From an uncultured Carnobacterium sp. (lineage in GTDB: Bacteria > Bacillota > Bacilli > Lactobacillales > Aerococcaceae): a DNA stretch of 7,410 nucleotides. The stretch lies in the NCBI GenBank assembly GCA_937923125.1, contig CALALK010000113.1, positions 1 to 7,410 of the forward strand. The letters run 5' to 3'. Under the pieces are notes generated by a model that saw only the letters and a program-made list of their open reading frames with translations, did no database searches and had not been told where the DNA came from. Positions 1 to 6,150 of the stretch are shown here, in pieces; position 1 is the stretch's first letter; the number at the start of each line of letters is the position of its first letter. Made by a program: the position numbers and the translations under genes.

Positions 1-22
1 TGATTTAGAAAGAGGCACTCTT

Positions 23-820
23 ATGAAATTATTATTCGTTGGCGATGTTGTCGGTTCTCTTGGAAGAGAGATGGTCGCACAATATGTTCCAAAATTAAAG
101 AAAAAATATAAACCACAAATCACCGTGATTAATGGGGAAAATGCTGCCCATGGAAAAGGAATTACGGAGAAGATTTATAAGGAGTTATTGCAGGCTGGTG
201 CAGACGTTGTAACGCTTGGGAATCATGCCTTTGATAACAAAGCGATTTTTGATTTCATAGAAGATGCCACAAAAATGGTACGACCGCTGAACTATCCAGA
301 AGGCGTTCCAGGAAAAGGAATCGTTTATGTAAAATGTAACGATAAAGAAGTGGCCGTCATTAACTTGCAAGGCCGCATCTTTATGAATCCATTGGACGAT
401 CCGTTTGCCAAAATCACTGAGGCAGTTGAAGAAGCTAGAAAGAGAACACCGATTATCTTTGTCGACTTCCATGCCGAAGTAACGAGTGAGAAACAAGCAT
501 TGTCTTGGTACTTGGACGGGAAAGTATCTGCTGTCGTTGGAACACATACGCATGTACCTACAAACGACGCACGCGTTCTTCCACAAGGGACAGCCTTCCT
601 TTGTGATGTGGGGATGACCGGTCCGTATAACGGAATTCTCGGAATGGAGCGCGATATTATTATTACGAAATTCCTCAACCAATTACCGGCACGATTTGAA
701 GTGGCCGAAGACGATGAAGGCCAGCTCAGTGCTTGTTTAATTGATATTGATGATAAAACGGGGAAGGCGAAATCGATTCAACCGATTCGCATTACTCCAG
801 ATGCACCATTTTTTGAATAA
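23..820 (+). CDS. ymdB: YmdB-family metallophosphoesterase (cyclic nucleotide phosphodiesterase)
   Basis: Complete 265-residue protein of the TIGR00282/YmdB family, close to the length I recall for the Bacillus subtilis protein (about 264). The di-metal site residues are all visible: D8 (FVGDVVG), E39 and N40 (INGENAAHG), N67 and H68 (LGNHAFD), H150 (DFHAE), H175 and H177 (GTHTHVPT). The family is known for cytoplasmic phosphodiesterase activity on cyclic nucleotides and, in B. subtilis, for effects on biofilm and late adaptive gene expression. The start is the ATG at 23, preceded by a Shine-Dalgarno GAAAGAGG at 8-15, 7 nt upstream. It is first in the visible operon, 23 nt before mutS. In many Firmicutes ymdB follows rny, and a TGA at 1-3 or TAG at 6-8 could be the stop of such a gene, but 22 bases cannot show this. 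Family assignment is firm; the physiological substrate is not shown by sequence. Confidence 0.95.
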   Translation: MKLLFVGDVVGSLGREMVAQYVPKLKKKYKPQITVINGENAAHGKGITEKIYKELLQAGADVVTLGNHAFDNKAIFDFIEDATKMVRPLNYPEGVPGKGIVYVKCNDKEVAVINLQGRIFMNPLDDPFAKITEAVEEARKRTPIIFVDFHAEVTSEKQALSWYLDGKVSAVVGTHTHVPTNDARVLPQGTAFLCDVGMTGPYNGILGMERDIIITKFLNQLPARFEVAEDDEGQLSACLIDIDDKTGKAKSIQPIRITPDAPFFE

Positions 821-843
821 AAAGATTAGAAAGAGAGTCAGAA

Positions 844-3399
844 ATGCCACAAAAAACGAAACACACACCGATGATGCAACAGTATTTTTCGATTAAAGAA
901 AAGTATCCGGATTGCTTATTGTTCTATCGACTAGGTGATTTCTATGAATTGTTTTATGATGATGCGATTGAAGCAGCACGACTTCTCGAAATTACACTAA
1001 CCAGTCGAAATAAAAATGCAGAGGACCCAATTCCAATGTGTGGGGTTCCTCATCATGCCGCAAAAGAATATATTAAAACACTGATTGAACTTGGAAAGAA
1101 AGTAGCCATTTGTGAGCAGTTGGAAGATCCAAAGCTGACAAAGGGAATGGTGAAGCGAGACGTTGTTCAAGTCTTGACGCCAGGGACGTATACAGAATAC
1201 CAAGCGCAAAATCAAAACCATTATTTAGTGTCGATTTTACCGCTTGTTGGGAAACGATTTGCACTGTCGTATGTGGATGTGTCCACAGGGGAATTGAAAG
1301 TGACACAACTTGCGAACTTAGAAGAAGTGCGTAGCGAATGCTCAAGCTTGATGTGTCGTGAAGTCGTTCTTGTCGAAAGCGATGTGACAGAAGAACTTCG
1401 CCATCTCTTTACAAGCATGCAAATCTTAATTTCAACCATTGAAAAAGACCAAATTGACAGCGAAGACTGCACAGACTTAGTCTCAGAACTAGAAGATGAA
1501 GCTTCTATCCGATGCGTACAAAATCTATTAAGCTACTTGAAACTCACTCAAAAGAGAAGTTTCTCGCACTTACAAAAGGCACAAGCGTATCAAAGTGAGT
1601 TCTATCTCTCAATGAATTATGAGACGAAACGTAACTTAGAGTTAACAACGACCATTCGTGCCAATCAAAAACATGGATCACTGTTCTGGTTCTTAGACGA
1701 GACGCAAACAGCCATGGGGGGACGTCTCCTTAAACAATGGCTTGAAAAACCACTTGTATTAGAAGGGGCGATTCAAAAACGCCATGCGCTTGTGGAAACA
1801 TTGAACCAACATTACTTTGAACGTACAGACTTTATTGAAACATTGAAACGTGTGTACGACTTAGAACGGATTGTTGGGAAAGTGTCATTTGGAACCGCCA
1901 ATGCGCGTGACCTCTTGCAACTCAAACAAACACTTGGACAAGTGCCAATCTTTAAATCGATTGTAGATAGCTTGGATTCAGAAGAATGGAGTGCTCTTGG
2001 AGAAAACTTATTCGACATTCCTGAGTTATACGATTTAATCGACCGTGCCATCGACGAGGATGCACCTCTTACAATTTCAGATGGAAATATTATCCGTTCA
2101 GGGTATAACGCGACGCTCGATACGTACCGCGATACGATGAAACACGGAAAAGAATGGATTGCCGCATTGCAACAACAAGAACGTGAGCAAACAGGCATTA
2201 GTTCATTGAAGATTAGTTTCAACAAGGTATTTGGATACTATATCGAAGTGACCAAATCGAATCTATCGAAACTCGATAGCAGTCGTTATGAGCGTAAACA
2301 AACGCTGGCGAATGCGGAACGTTTTATTACGCCTGAATTAAAAGAAAAAGAAACGCTGATTTTAGAAGCGGAAGAAAAATCAAGCGCACTCGAATATCAA
2401 TTATTCGTAGAAGTGCGTGAACAGGTGAAACACTATACCGCCCAGTTACAACAATTGGCAAAAACAGTCGCAACTATCGACGTCTTACAAGCCTTCAGTG
2501 TGGTGAGCGAACGTTATCACTTAGTGAAGCCTACGATTTCGATGAAGAACCGTAGACTTTGGATTGAGGATGGTCGCCATCCGGTCGTTGAAAAGGTCAT
2601 GGGACAATCAACGTATGTGCCAAATAGCATTTCAATGAGTCCAGAGGAACATATTCTTCTCATTACTGGGCCAAACATGTCTGGTAAATCAACTTACATG
2701 AGACAGTTAGCACTCTGTGTGATCTTAGCGCAAATCGGATGTTTTGTACCTGCCAAGAGTGCAACGATTCCAGTCTTCACGAAAATCTTTACCCGTATTG
2801 GGGCAGCCGATGATTTAATTTCTGGCCAAAGTACGTTCATGGTAGAGATGATGGAGACAAACCACGCCTTACGTAACGCAGACGAAACAAGCTTGTTATT
2901 GTTTGACGAAATCGGACGTGGAACGGCTACGTATGATGGAATGGCGCTTGCAGAAGCAATCATCACGTATATTCATGAGCATTTAACAGCCAAAGTATTA
3001 TTCTCAACGCACTATCACGAGTTAACACGACTCAGTGAGAAATATGCAGATTTACGGAATGTCCATGTAGGAGCCGTTGAAGAAAATGGCGAAGTGGTCT
3101 TCTTGCATAAAGTATTAGAAGGACCTGCCGATAAGAGCTACGGAATTCATGTAGCCAAACTTGCTGGACTTCCAAGCGAGCTATTAAAAAATGCGAGTAC
3201 GATTTTAAATCATTTAGAAGCAAAAGGGGCCGCGAATGAAAATAGTACTTTCGTGGAACAAGTATCGCTCTTTGAAGAAGAAACAGAAAGCATGCCTGAA
3301 TGGGTTCACGAGCTTAAAGGATTAAACTTAATGAGTATGACGCCAATGGATGCAATGAACATCCTGTATAAATGGCAACAAATGGAAAAGGGTGAGTAG
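844..3399 (+). CDS. mutS: DNA mismatch repair protein MutS
   Basis: Complete 851-residue MutS, normal for Firmicutes. It clamps onto DNA, recognises mismatches and small loops, and recruits MutL in an ATP-dependent way. The N-terminal mismatch-reading loop GDFYELF (31-37) carries the F-x-E pair F33 and E35. Connector, lever and clamp regions fill roughly 120-550. The C-terminal ABC-type ATPase has Walker A GPNMSGKST at 609-617, Walker B LLLFDEIGRGT with D688 and E689, and the switch histidines in STHYHEL at 721-727. QVSLF at 806-810 fits a beta-clamp-binding peptide, followed by a C-terminal helix ending in YKWQQMEKGE. GRGTATYDG replaces the more common GRGTSTYDG, a conservative change. The start is ATG 844 with AGAAAGAGAG at 828-837 upstream. 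It lies 23 nt after ymdB and 3 nt before mutL, with no obvious terminator between them, so co-transcription is likely. Confidence 0.98.
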   Translation: MPQKTKHTPMMQQYFSIKEKYPDCLLFYRLGDFYELFYDDAIEAARLLEITLTSRNKNAEDPIPMCGVPHHAAKEYIKTLIELGKKVAICEQLEDPKLTKGMVKRDVVQVLTPGTYTEYQAQNQNHYLVSILPLVGKRFALSYVDVSTGELKVTQLANLEEVRSECSSLMCREVVLVESDVTEELRHLFTSMQILISTIEKDQIDSEDCTDLVSELEDEASIRCVQNLLSYLKLTQKRSFSHLQKAQAYQSEFYLSMNYETKRNLELTTTIRANQKHGSLFWFLDETQTAMGGRLLKQWLEKPLVLEGAIQKRHALVETLNQHYFERTDFIETLKRVYDLERIVGKVSFGTANARDLLQLKQTLGQVPIFKSIVDSLDSEEWSALGENLFDIPELYDLIDRAIDEDAPLTISDGNIIRSGYNATLDTYRDTMKHGKEWIAALQQQEREQTGISSLKISFNKVFGYYIEVTKSNLSKLDSSRYERKQTLANAERFITPELKEKETLILEAEEKSSALEYQLFVEVREQVKHYTAQLQQLAKTVATIDVLQAFSVVSERYHLVKPTISMKNRRLWIEDGRHPVVEKVMGQSTYVPNSISMSPEEHILLITGPNMSGKSTYMRQLALCVILAQIGCFVPAKSATIPVFTKIFTRIGAADDLISGQSTFMVEMMETNHALRNADETSLLLFDEIGRGTATYDGMALAEAIITYIHEHLTAKVLFSTHYHELTRLSEKYADLRNVHVGAVEENGEVVFLHKVLEGPADKSYGIHVAKLAGLPSELLKNASTILNHLEAKGAANENSTFVEQVSLFEEETESMPEWVHELKGLNLMSMTPMDAMNILYKWQQMEKGE

Positions 3400-3402
3400 T
3401 GT

Positions 3403-5313
3403 ATGGGAACAATTAAAGAATTAAGTACATTACTGACCAACCAGATTGCAGCAGGGGAAGTCATCGAACGACCTTCTTCTGTGGTGAAAGAATTACTCGA
3501 AAATGCGATTGATGCTAAGAGTACGCGTATCGAGATTGAAATCGAAGAGAGTGGACTTCGCAAAATTCGCATTCAAGATAATGGAATCGGGATGACGAAA
3601 GAGGACGCTCGTATGTCGATTAAACGTCATACAACGAGTAAACTCTATTCGCCGGAACAACTCTTTCGAATTCGTACACTCGGGTTCCGTGGTGAAGCCT
3701 TGGCGAGTATTACAGCTGTATCGAAAGTGACGCTAACGACTTCAACAGGAGAAGATAGCGGTGTAGAGTTAAAGATTGAGTCTGGTGAAATCAAAGAAGA
3801 GAAGACCGTTCCGCCATTAAAAGGAACGACTTTCCTTGTTGAAGATTTGTTTTATAACACACCAGCCCGGTTGAAATTCGTTCGTACCTTGCAAACGGAA
3901 TTAGCGCATATTACCGATGTGGTGAGTAAGGCGTCTCTTAGTCACCCAGAAATTGCCTTTGTGTTAAAAAATGATGGCAATCTGTTGTTACAAACCTCTG
4001 GGAAAGGGGATTTGCTGCAAGCAGTCGCTGGAAATATTGGACCCGTAAATGCGCGTAAGATGTTACCATTTTATGGGGAAGACGAAGATTTCAAAGTATC
4101 TGGATATACGTCTCTGCCAGAACTCACAAGGTCGAACCGCAATTACTTATCGATTTTCATTAATGGACGCCCAATCCGCAATATGGCGATTGCTAAGGCC
4201 ATTACATTAGGATACGGCTCGACATTGATGGTGGGACGATTCCCAATTACGATTATTTCGATTGAAATGGACGTGCAACTCGTCGATGTGAACGTGCATC
4301 CAACGAAACAAGAAGTGCGAATCAGTAAAGAGCAAGAACTCTCACAGGTGATTCAAAAGGCGATTAGAGAGGCGATACAGGGTGTACAACGCATTCCTGA
4401 ATCGATTGAAGATTTGTCCTTCAAACGTAAAGAAAATCGCGTAGAGGCTCCAAAACCAGTCCAACAAACATTGGAGTGGCAATTGAAGACACCAGTTGTG
4501 GAGTCTAGTCGTATCGAAACGCCTTCGTTTACTGAAAAGGTAAGAGAAGAAGTCGAAGTGCTACCAGTCGATGATGCGCCTGTCAAAGTAAGTCACACCG
4601 TTGAACCGGTCGTTCAAGAAGAATTGGTGGATAGCCATGATGACCATGCAGATTATTTAAAATTGGCTGAGAAAATCGACTCTCAACCCTTTGAAAAAGA
4701 GTTCCCAGAATTACATTATTTTGGACAAATGCATGGAACTTACTTATTTGCACAAAACGAAAAAGGCTTATATATGATTGACCAACATGCCGCTCAAGAA
4801 CGAATCAAGTATGAGCAGTTCAAGGTGGAGATTGGTCAAGTCGGTAGAGTCAGTCAACCATTGATGGTCCCAATTTTGCTAGAGTTCTCGAAGAAGGACA
4901 GCGTGAAGTTGGAAGAACGATTATCTCTTGTAGAGGAATTTGGAATCGAGATGGAGCCATTTGGGCAAAATACATTCCAAATTCAATCGCATCCAGCGTG
5001 GATTAAGAAGGGGCAAGAAAAGGCGATTATCGAAGAAATTATCGATTTTATCTTGGCCGACGAGAAGATTACGGTTGCTAAATTAAGAGAAGCGACAGCG
5101 ATTATGATGAGCTGTAAAGGTTCGATTAAGGCAAACCACCACTTAAGTGAATGGGAAGCACGTCAGTTATTAGTCGATTTAGCCAAATGTAACAATCCTT
5201 ATAACTGTCCGCACGGAAGACCCGTACTCGTTCATTTAACGAATAAGGACTTGGAACATCTCTTCAAGAGAATTCAAGATCCACATCAGTCAAAACGACA
5301 ACAATTTGAATAG
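3403..5313 (+). CDS. mutL: DNA mismatch repair endonuclease MutL
   Basis: Complete 636-residue MutL, the MutS partner that couples mismatch recognition to strand nicking. The N-terminal GHKL ATPase shows NQIAAGEV (13-20), catalytic E30 and N34 ([10 protein letters not shown]), DNGIG (59-63) and GFRGEAL (94-100). A charged, Glu/Val-rich linker spans about 335-430. The C-terminal dimerisation and nuclease domain has the metal-binding motif DQHA(x)2E(x)4E at 460-471, SCKGSIK at 570-576, C596, and CPHGRP at 602-607. This marks an active endonuclease MutL, as expected in bacteria without MutH. QPLMVP at 485-490 matches the position and form of the beta-clamp-binding motif known from B. subtilis MutL (QEMIVP). 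The ATG at 3403 follows the mutS stop by 3 nt. Its Shine-Dalgarno, AAAAGGGTGAG at 3386-3396, lies within the last codons of mutS, which suggests translational coupling. Confidence 0.98.
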   Translation: MGTIKELSTLLTNQIAAGEVIERPSSVVKELLENAIDAKSTRIEIEIEESGLRKIRIQDNGIGMTKEDARMSIKRHTTSKLYSPEQLFRIRTLGFRGEALASITAVSKVTLTTSTGEDSGVELKIESGEIKEEKTVPPLKGTTFLVEDLFYNTPARLKFVRTLQTELAHITDVVSKASLSHPEIAFVLKNDGNLLLQTSGKGDLLQAVAGNIGPVNARKMLPFYGEDEDFKVSGYTSLPELTRSNRNYLSIFINGRPIRNMAIAKAITLGYGSTLMVGRFPITIISIEMDVQLVDVNVHPTKQEVRISKEQELSQVIQKAIREAIQGVQRIPESIEDLSFKRKENRVEAPKPVQQTLEWQLKTPVVESSRIETPSFTEKVREEVEVLPVDDAPVKVSHTVEPVVQEELVDSHDDHADYLKLAEKIDSQPFEKEFPELHYFGQMHGTYLFAQNEKGLYMIDQHAAQERIKYEQFKVEIGQVGRVSQPLMVPILLEFSKKDSVKLEERLSLVEEFGIEMEPFGQNTFQIQSHPAWIKKGQEKAIIEEIIDFILADEKITVAKLREATAIMMSCKGSIKANHHLSEWEARQLLVDLAKCNNPYNCPHGRPVLVHLTNKDLEHLFKRIQDPHQSKRQQFE

Positions 5314-5324
5314 GAGAAACCACG

Positions 5325-5759
5325 ATGGAGTTTTCAAAAGAAGAACTAAAAAAACGTTTAACAGAAATTCAATACGAAGTGACTCAAAATGAAGCCACAG
5401 AAAGACCATTCTCTGGAGAATATGATGATTTCTATGAAGAAGGAATCTATGTAGATATTGTCAGCGGAGAACCACTCTTCAGTTCAAAAGATAAATTTGA
5501 TGCTGGTTGCGGCTGGCCATCATTTTCAAAACCAATTGAAAATACAACGCTAACGGAAAAAGAAGACTTCAAATTGAACCGTAAGCGAACAGAAGTGAGA
5601 AGTGGTCAAGCTGATTCTCATTTAGGACATGTCTTTGAAGATGGTCCAAAAGAATTAGGAGGACTCCGTTATTGCATCAATTCTGCCTCTCTTCGTTTCA
5701 TCCCAGTTGCGAAGCTGGAAGAAGAGGGATACGGAGAATTTCTACAATATTTTCAATAA
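5325..5759 (+). CDS. msrB: Peptide-methionine (R)-S-oxide reductase MsrB
   Basis: Complete 144-residue stand-alone MsrB (SelR fold), cytoplasmic because no signal peptide is seen. It reduces the R form of methionine sulfoxide in proteins, using thioredoxin as reductant. The catalytic cysteine is C117 in [11 protein letters not shown], with N119 and H99/H102 ([12 protein letters not shown]) completing the active site. C62 in GCGWPSF is the likely resolving cysteine. The two CxxC zinc pairs found in many MsrBs are absent: the sites read DIVSGEPLF (44-52) and [11 protein letters not shown] (92-102). This matches the zinc-free form that I recall as common in Firmicutes. The start is ATG 5325. AGGAG at 5312-5316 overlaps the mutL stop TAG (5311-5313), so the gene sits in the same operon only 11 nt after mutL. 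No msrA is seen here. It is the last gene before the terminator. Confidence 0.96.
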   Translation: MEFSKEELKKRLTEIQYEVTQNEATERPFSGEYDDFYEEGIYVDIVSGEPLFSSKDKFDAGCGWPSFSKPIENTTLTEKEDFKLNRKRTEVRSGQADSHLGHVFEDGPKELGGLRYCINSASLRFIPVAKLEEEGYGEFLQYFQ

Positions 5760-5783
5760 AAATCTTAACAAGCCTTATTGAAA
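5751..5783 (+). other. Inverted repeat enclosing the msrB stop codon
   Basis: TTTCAATAA at 5751-5759 and TTATTGAAA at 5775-5783 are perfect reverse complements, separated by 15 nt. A 3-bp CTT/AAG pairing (5764-5766 with 5770-5772) could nest inside. The left arm includes the msrB stop codon. The repeat ends 3 nt before the terminator stem, so the mRNA 3' end could fold into two adjacent hairpins. The pairing is AT-rich and may be weak; a role in 3' end protection is inference. Confidence 0.45.
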
Positions 5784-5786
5784 TGG

Positions 5787-5817
5787 AAAAACCGAGGAAT
5801 TTCACCTCGGTTTTTTT
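5787..5817 (+). terminator. Rho-independent terminator after msrB
   Basis: The stem CCGAGG (5792-5797) pairs with CCTCGG (5805-5810) around a 7-nt loop and is extended by AAAAA/TTTTT pairing at its base. Seven T residues follow at 5811-5817. It ends the ymdB-mutS-mutL-msrB transcript and separates it from the phosphoketolase unit. The A-run on the left means it could also work on the other strand, although no convergent gene is seen. Confidence 0.93.
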
Positions 5818-5833
5818 GATCCTATCTGACTTT

Positions 5834-5846
5834 TTATGAACGTTTT
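5834..5846 (+). repeat. 13-bp direct repeat, copy 1 (TTATGAACGTTTT)
   Basis: TTATGAACGTTTT is identical to the sequence at 5937-5949, 103 bp away, and contains the palindrome AACGTT. This copy ends one base before the P1 -35 hexamer, where a bound protein could affect RNA polymerase. A shorter ATGAAC also occurs at 5855-5860 in the P1 spacer. An operator role is inferred from identity and placement only. Confidence 0.5.
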
Positions 5847-5847
5847 A

Positions 5848-5877
5848 TTGCGGAATGAACATAAAAAATGGTAAAAT
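5848..5877 (+). promoter_or_regulatory. Candidate sigma-A promoter P1, distal, for phosphoketolase
   Basis: The -35 is TTGCGG (5848-5853), which keeps only the TTG of the consensus. An 18-bp spacer leads to -10 TAAAAT (5872-5877, 5 of 6 matches), with an extended -10 TG at 5869-5870. Transcription would start near 5883-5885 and give a leader of about 265 nt. The strong extended -10 makes up for the poor -35. It is the first good promoter after the terminator. Confidence 0.6.
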
Positions 5878-5882
5878 AGAGT

Positions 5883-5914
5883 ACTCGATGATGAGTTATG
5901 ATCAATATTCGAGT
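5883..5914 (+). promoter_or_regulatory. Stem-loop at the predicted 5' end of the P1 transcript
   Basis: ACTCGA (5883-5888) pairs with TCGAGT (5909-5914), and TGAT (5889-5892) can pair with ATCA (5901-5904) above a 4-nt bulge on the 3' side (5905-5908). The left arm begins almost exactly where P1 transcription should start. A 5'-terminal hairpin often protects mRNA from 5'-end-dependent decay in Firmicutes. The function here is inferred. Confidence 0.4.
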
Positions 5915-5936
5915 TGAAATAGTCAAATAAATGTGG

Positions 5937-5949
5937 TTATGAACGTTTT
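5937..5949 (+). repeat. 13-bp direct repeat, copy 2 (TTATGAACGTTTT)
   Basis: This is an exact second copy of the sequence at 5834-5846. It lies about 53 nt inside the predicted P1 transcript and about 89 bp upstream of the P2 -35. Its CGTTTT tail (5944-5949) is also complementary to two AAAACG segments further down the leader, so this copy could act either as a DNA operator or as part of an RNA structure. Confidence 0.5.
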
Positions 5950-6009
5950 GGATTAGTAGAAATACGGTCTAAAAACAGGAATATTTCCTAAAGGAAAACG
6001 TAATATATC

Positions 6010-6026
6010 AAAACGATGACCGTTTT
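6010..6026. repeat. Inverted repeat AAAACG-N5-CGTTTT upstream of P2
   Basis: AAAACG (6010-6015) and CGTTTT (6021-6026) form a perfect 6-bp inverted repeat with a 5-nt spacer, ending 11 bp before the P2 -35. It could be a protein-binding dyad or an RNA hairpin in P1 transcripts. The overlapping 6008-6021 (TCAAAACGATGACC) resembles the CcpA cre consensus TGWAANCGNTNWCA except at position 2 and the last position, so it is at best a weak cre. Confidence 0.4.
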
Positions 6027-6063
6027 AGTAATTCTTCTTGACAGCCGTTGGTGGGTATGGTAA
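6016..6063 (+). CDS. Possible 15-codon upstream reading frame (speculative)
   Basis: ATG at 6016 opens a frame encoding MTVLVILLDSRWWVW, with stop TAA at 6061-6063. Three of its last four codons are TGG (Trp), which recalls attenuation leader peptides. Against it, the nearest Shine-Dalgarno-like sequence, AAAGGA at 5990-5995, is about 20 nt away, which is too far for normal initiation. The frame also overlaps the P2 -35 and -10, so its base composition may reflect promoter needs. Only a P1 transcript would contain it. I regard translation as unproven. Confidence 0.15.
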   Translation: MTVLVILLDSRWWVW

Positions 6064-6066
6064 ATA
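6038..6066 (+). promoter_or_regulatory. Candidate sigma-A promoter P2, proximal, for phosphoketolase
   Basis: The -35 is a perfect TTGACA (6038-6043), followed by a 17-bp spacer and a weak -10 TAAATA (6061-6066, 3 of 6 matches), helped by an extended -10 TG at 6058-6059. The start would be near 6073, giving a leader of about 78 nt. The consensus -35 and ideal spacing support it, while the poor -10 could make it depend on an activator. It shares GGTAAA with the P1 -10 region. Confidence 0.45.
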
Positions 6067-6091
6067 CTTTGCGGTAAATAAAAGAAGGATT

Positions 6092-6111
6092 TTTGAAACG
6101 CCATTTTCGAA
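6092..6111 (+). promoter_or_regulatory. Leader hairpin shared by P1 and P2 transcripts
   Basis: TTTGAAA (6092-6098) pairs with TTTCGAA (6105-6111) across a 6-nt loop, with one T-G wobble. It lies about 25 nt upstream of the ribosome binding site and has no T-run after it, so it is not a terminator. It is AU-rich and modest in strength; any role in stability or translation is inferred. Confidence 0.3.
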
Positions 6112-6132
6112 TTTCTTTAGAAGCCAAAAACA

Positions 6133-6142
6133 AGAAGGGAAG
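6133..6142 (+). promoter_or_regulatory. Ribosome binding site of phosphoketolase
   Basis: AGAAGGGAAG lies 8 nt before the ATG at 6151 and sets that start. The overlapping CAAGAAG (6131-6137) is complementary to CTTCTTG at 6034-6040, a segment present only in P1 transcripts, so the site could be partly masked in the longer RNA. Confidence 0.7.
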
Positions 6143-6150
6143 ACAAATAC

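Larger units (their letters stand above)
5818..6150 (+). other. Long non-coding upstream and leader region of the phosphoketolase gene
   Basis: This stretch of about 330 bases between the terminator and the phosphoketolase ATG has no convincing protein gene. It holds two candidate promoters, a 13-bp direct repeat, several short inverted repeats and a possible 15-codon reading frame, listed separately. I checked by eye for a T-box core and for tRNA- or tandem-repeat-like features and saw none. I also recognised no known riboswitch class, though only a covariance search would settle that. Its length and layered signals suggest controlled expression of the downstream gene, which is inference. 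Confidence 0.6.

Noticed and set aside
185..682. A 165-codon open frame on the minus strand inside ymdB
   Set aside because: It is antisense to a well-supported gene with intact catalytic residues, and its translation has no recognisable family or motif.
2914..2940. MutS GRGTATYDG in place of GRGTSTYDG as a functional defect
   Set aside because: Ser to Ala here is a conservative variant that I recall from other lactic acid bacteria. Walker A, Walker B and the switch histidines are intact.
5372..5681. MsrB lacking its zinc cysteines as a sign of a broken or unusual enzyme
   Set aside because: The zinc-free form is a normal variant in Firmicutes. Catalytic C117, likely resolving C62, the histidines and N119 are present, and the length is normal.
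5888..5917. Nine-codon frame MMSYDQYSS just after the predicted P1 start
   Set aside because: It would begin about 4 nt from the transcript 5' end with no ribosome binding site, and it lies in the 5' hairpin. Such short frames are common by chance.
5884..6150. T-box or other known riboswitch in the phosphoketolase leader
   Set aside because: I looked for a T-box core (AGGGTGGNACCGCG) and for a hairpin plus T-run attenuator before the gene and found neither. The known classes I can recognise by eye do not fit.
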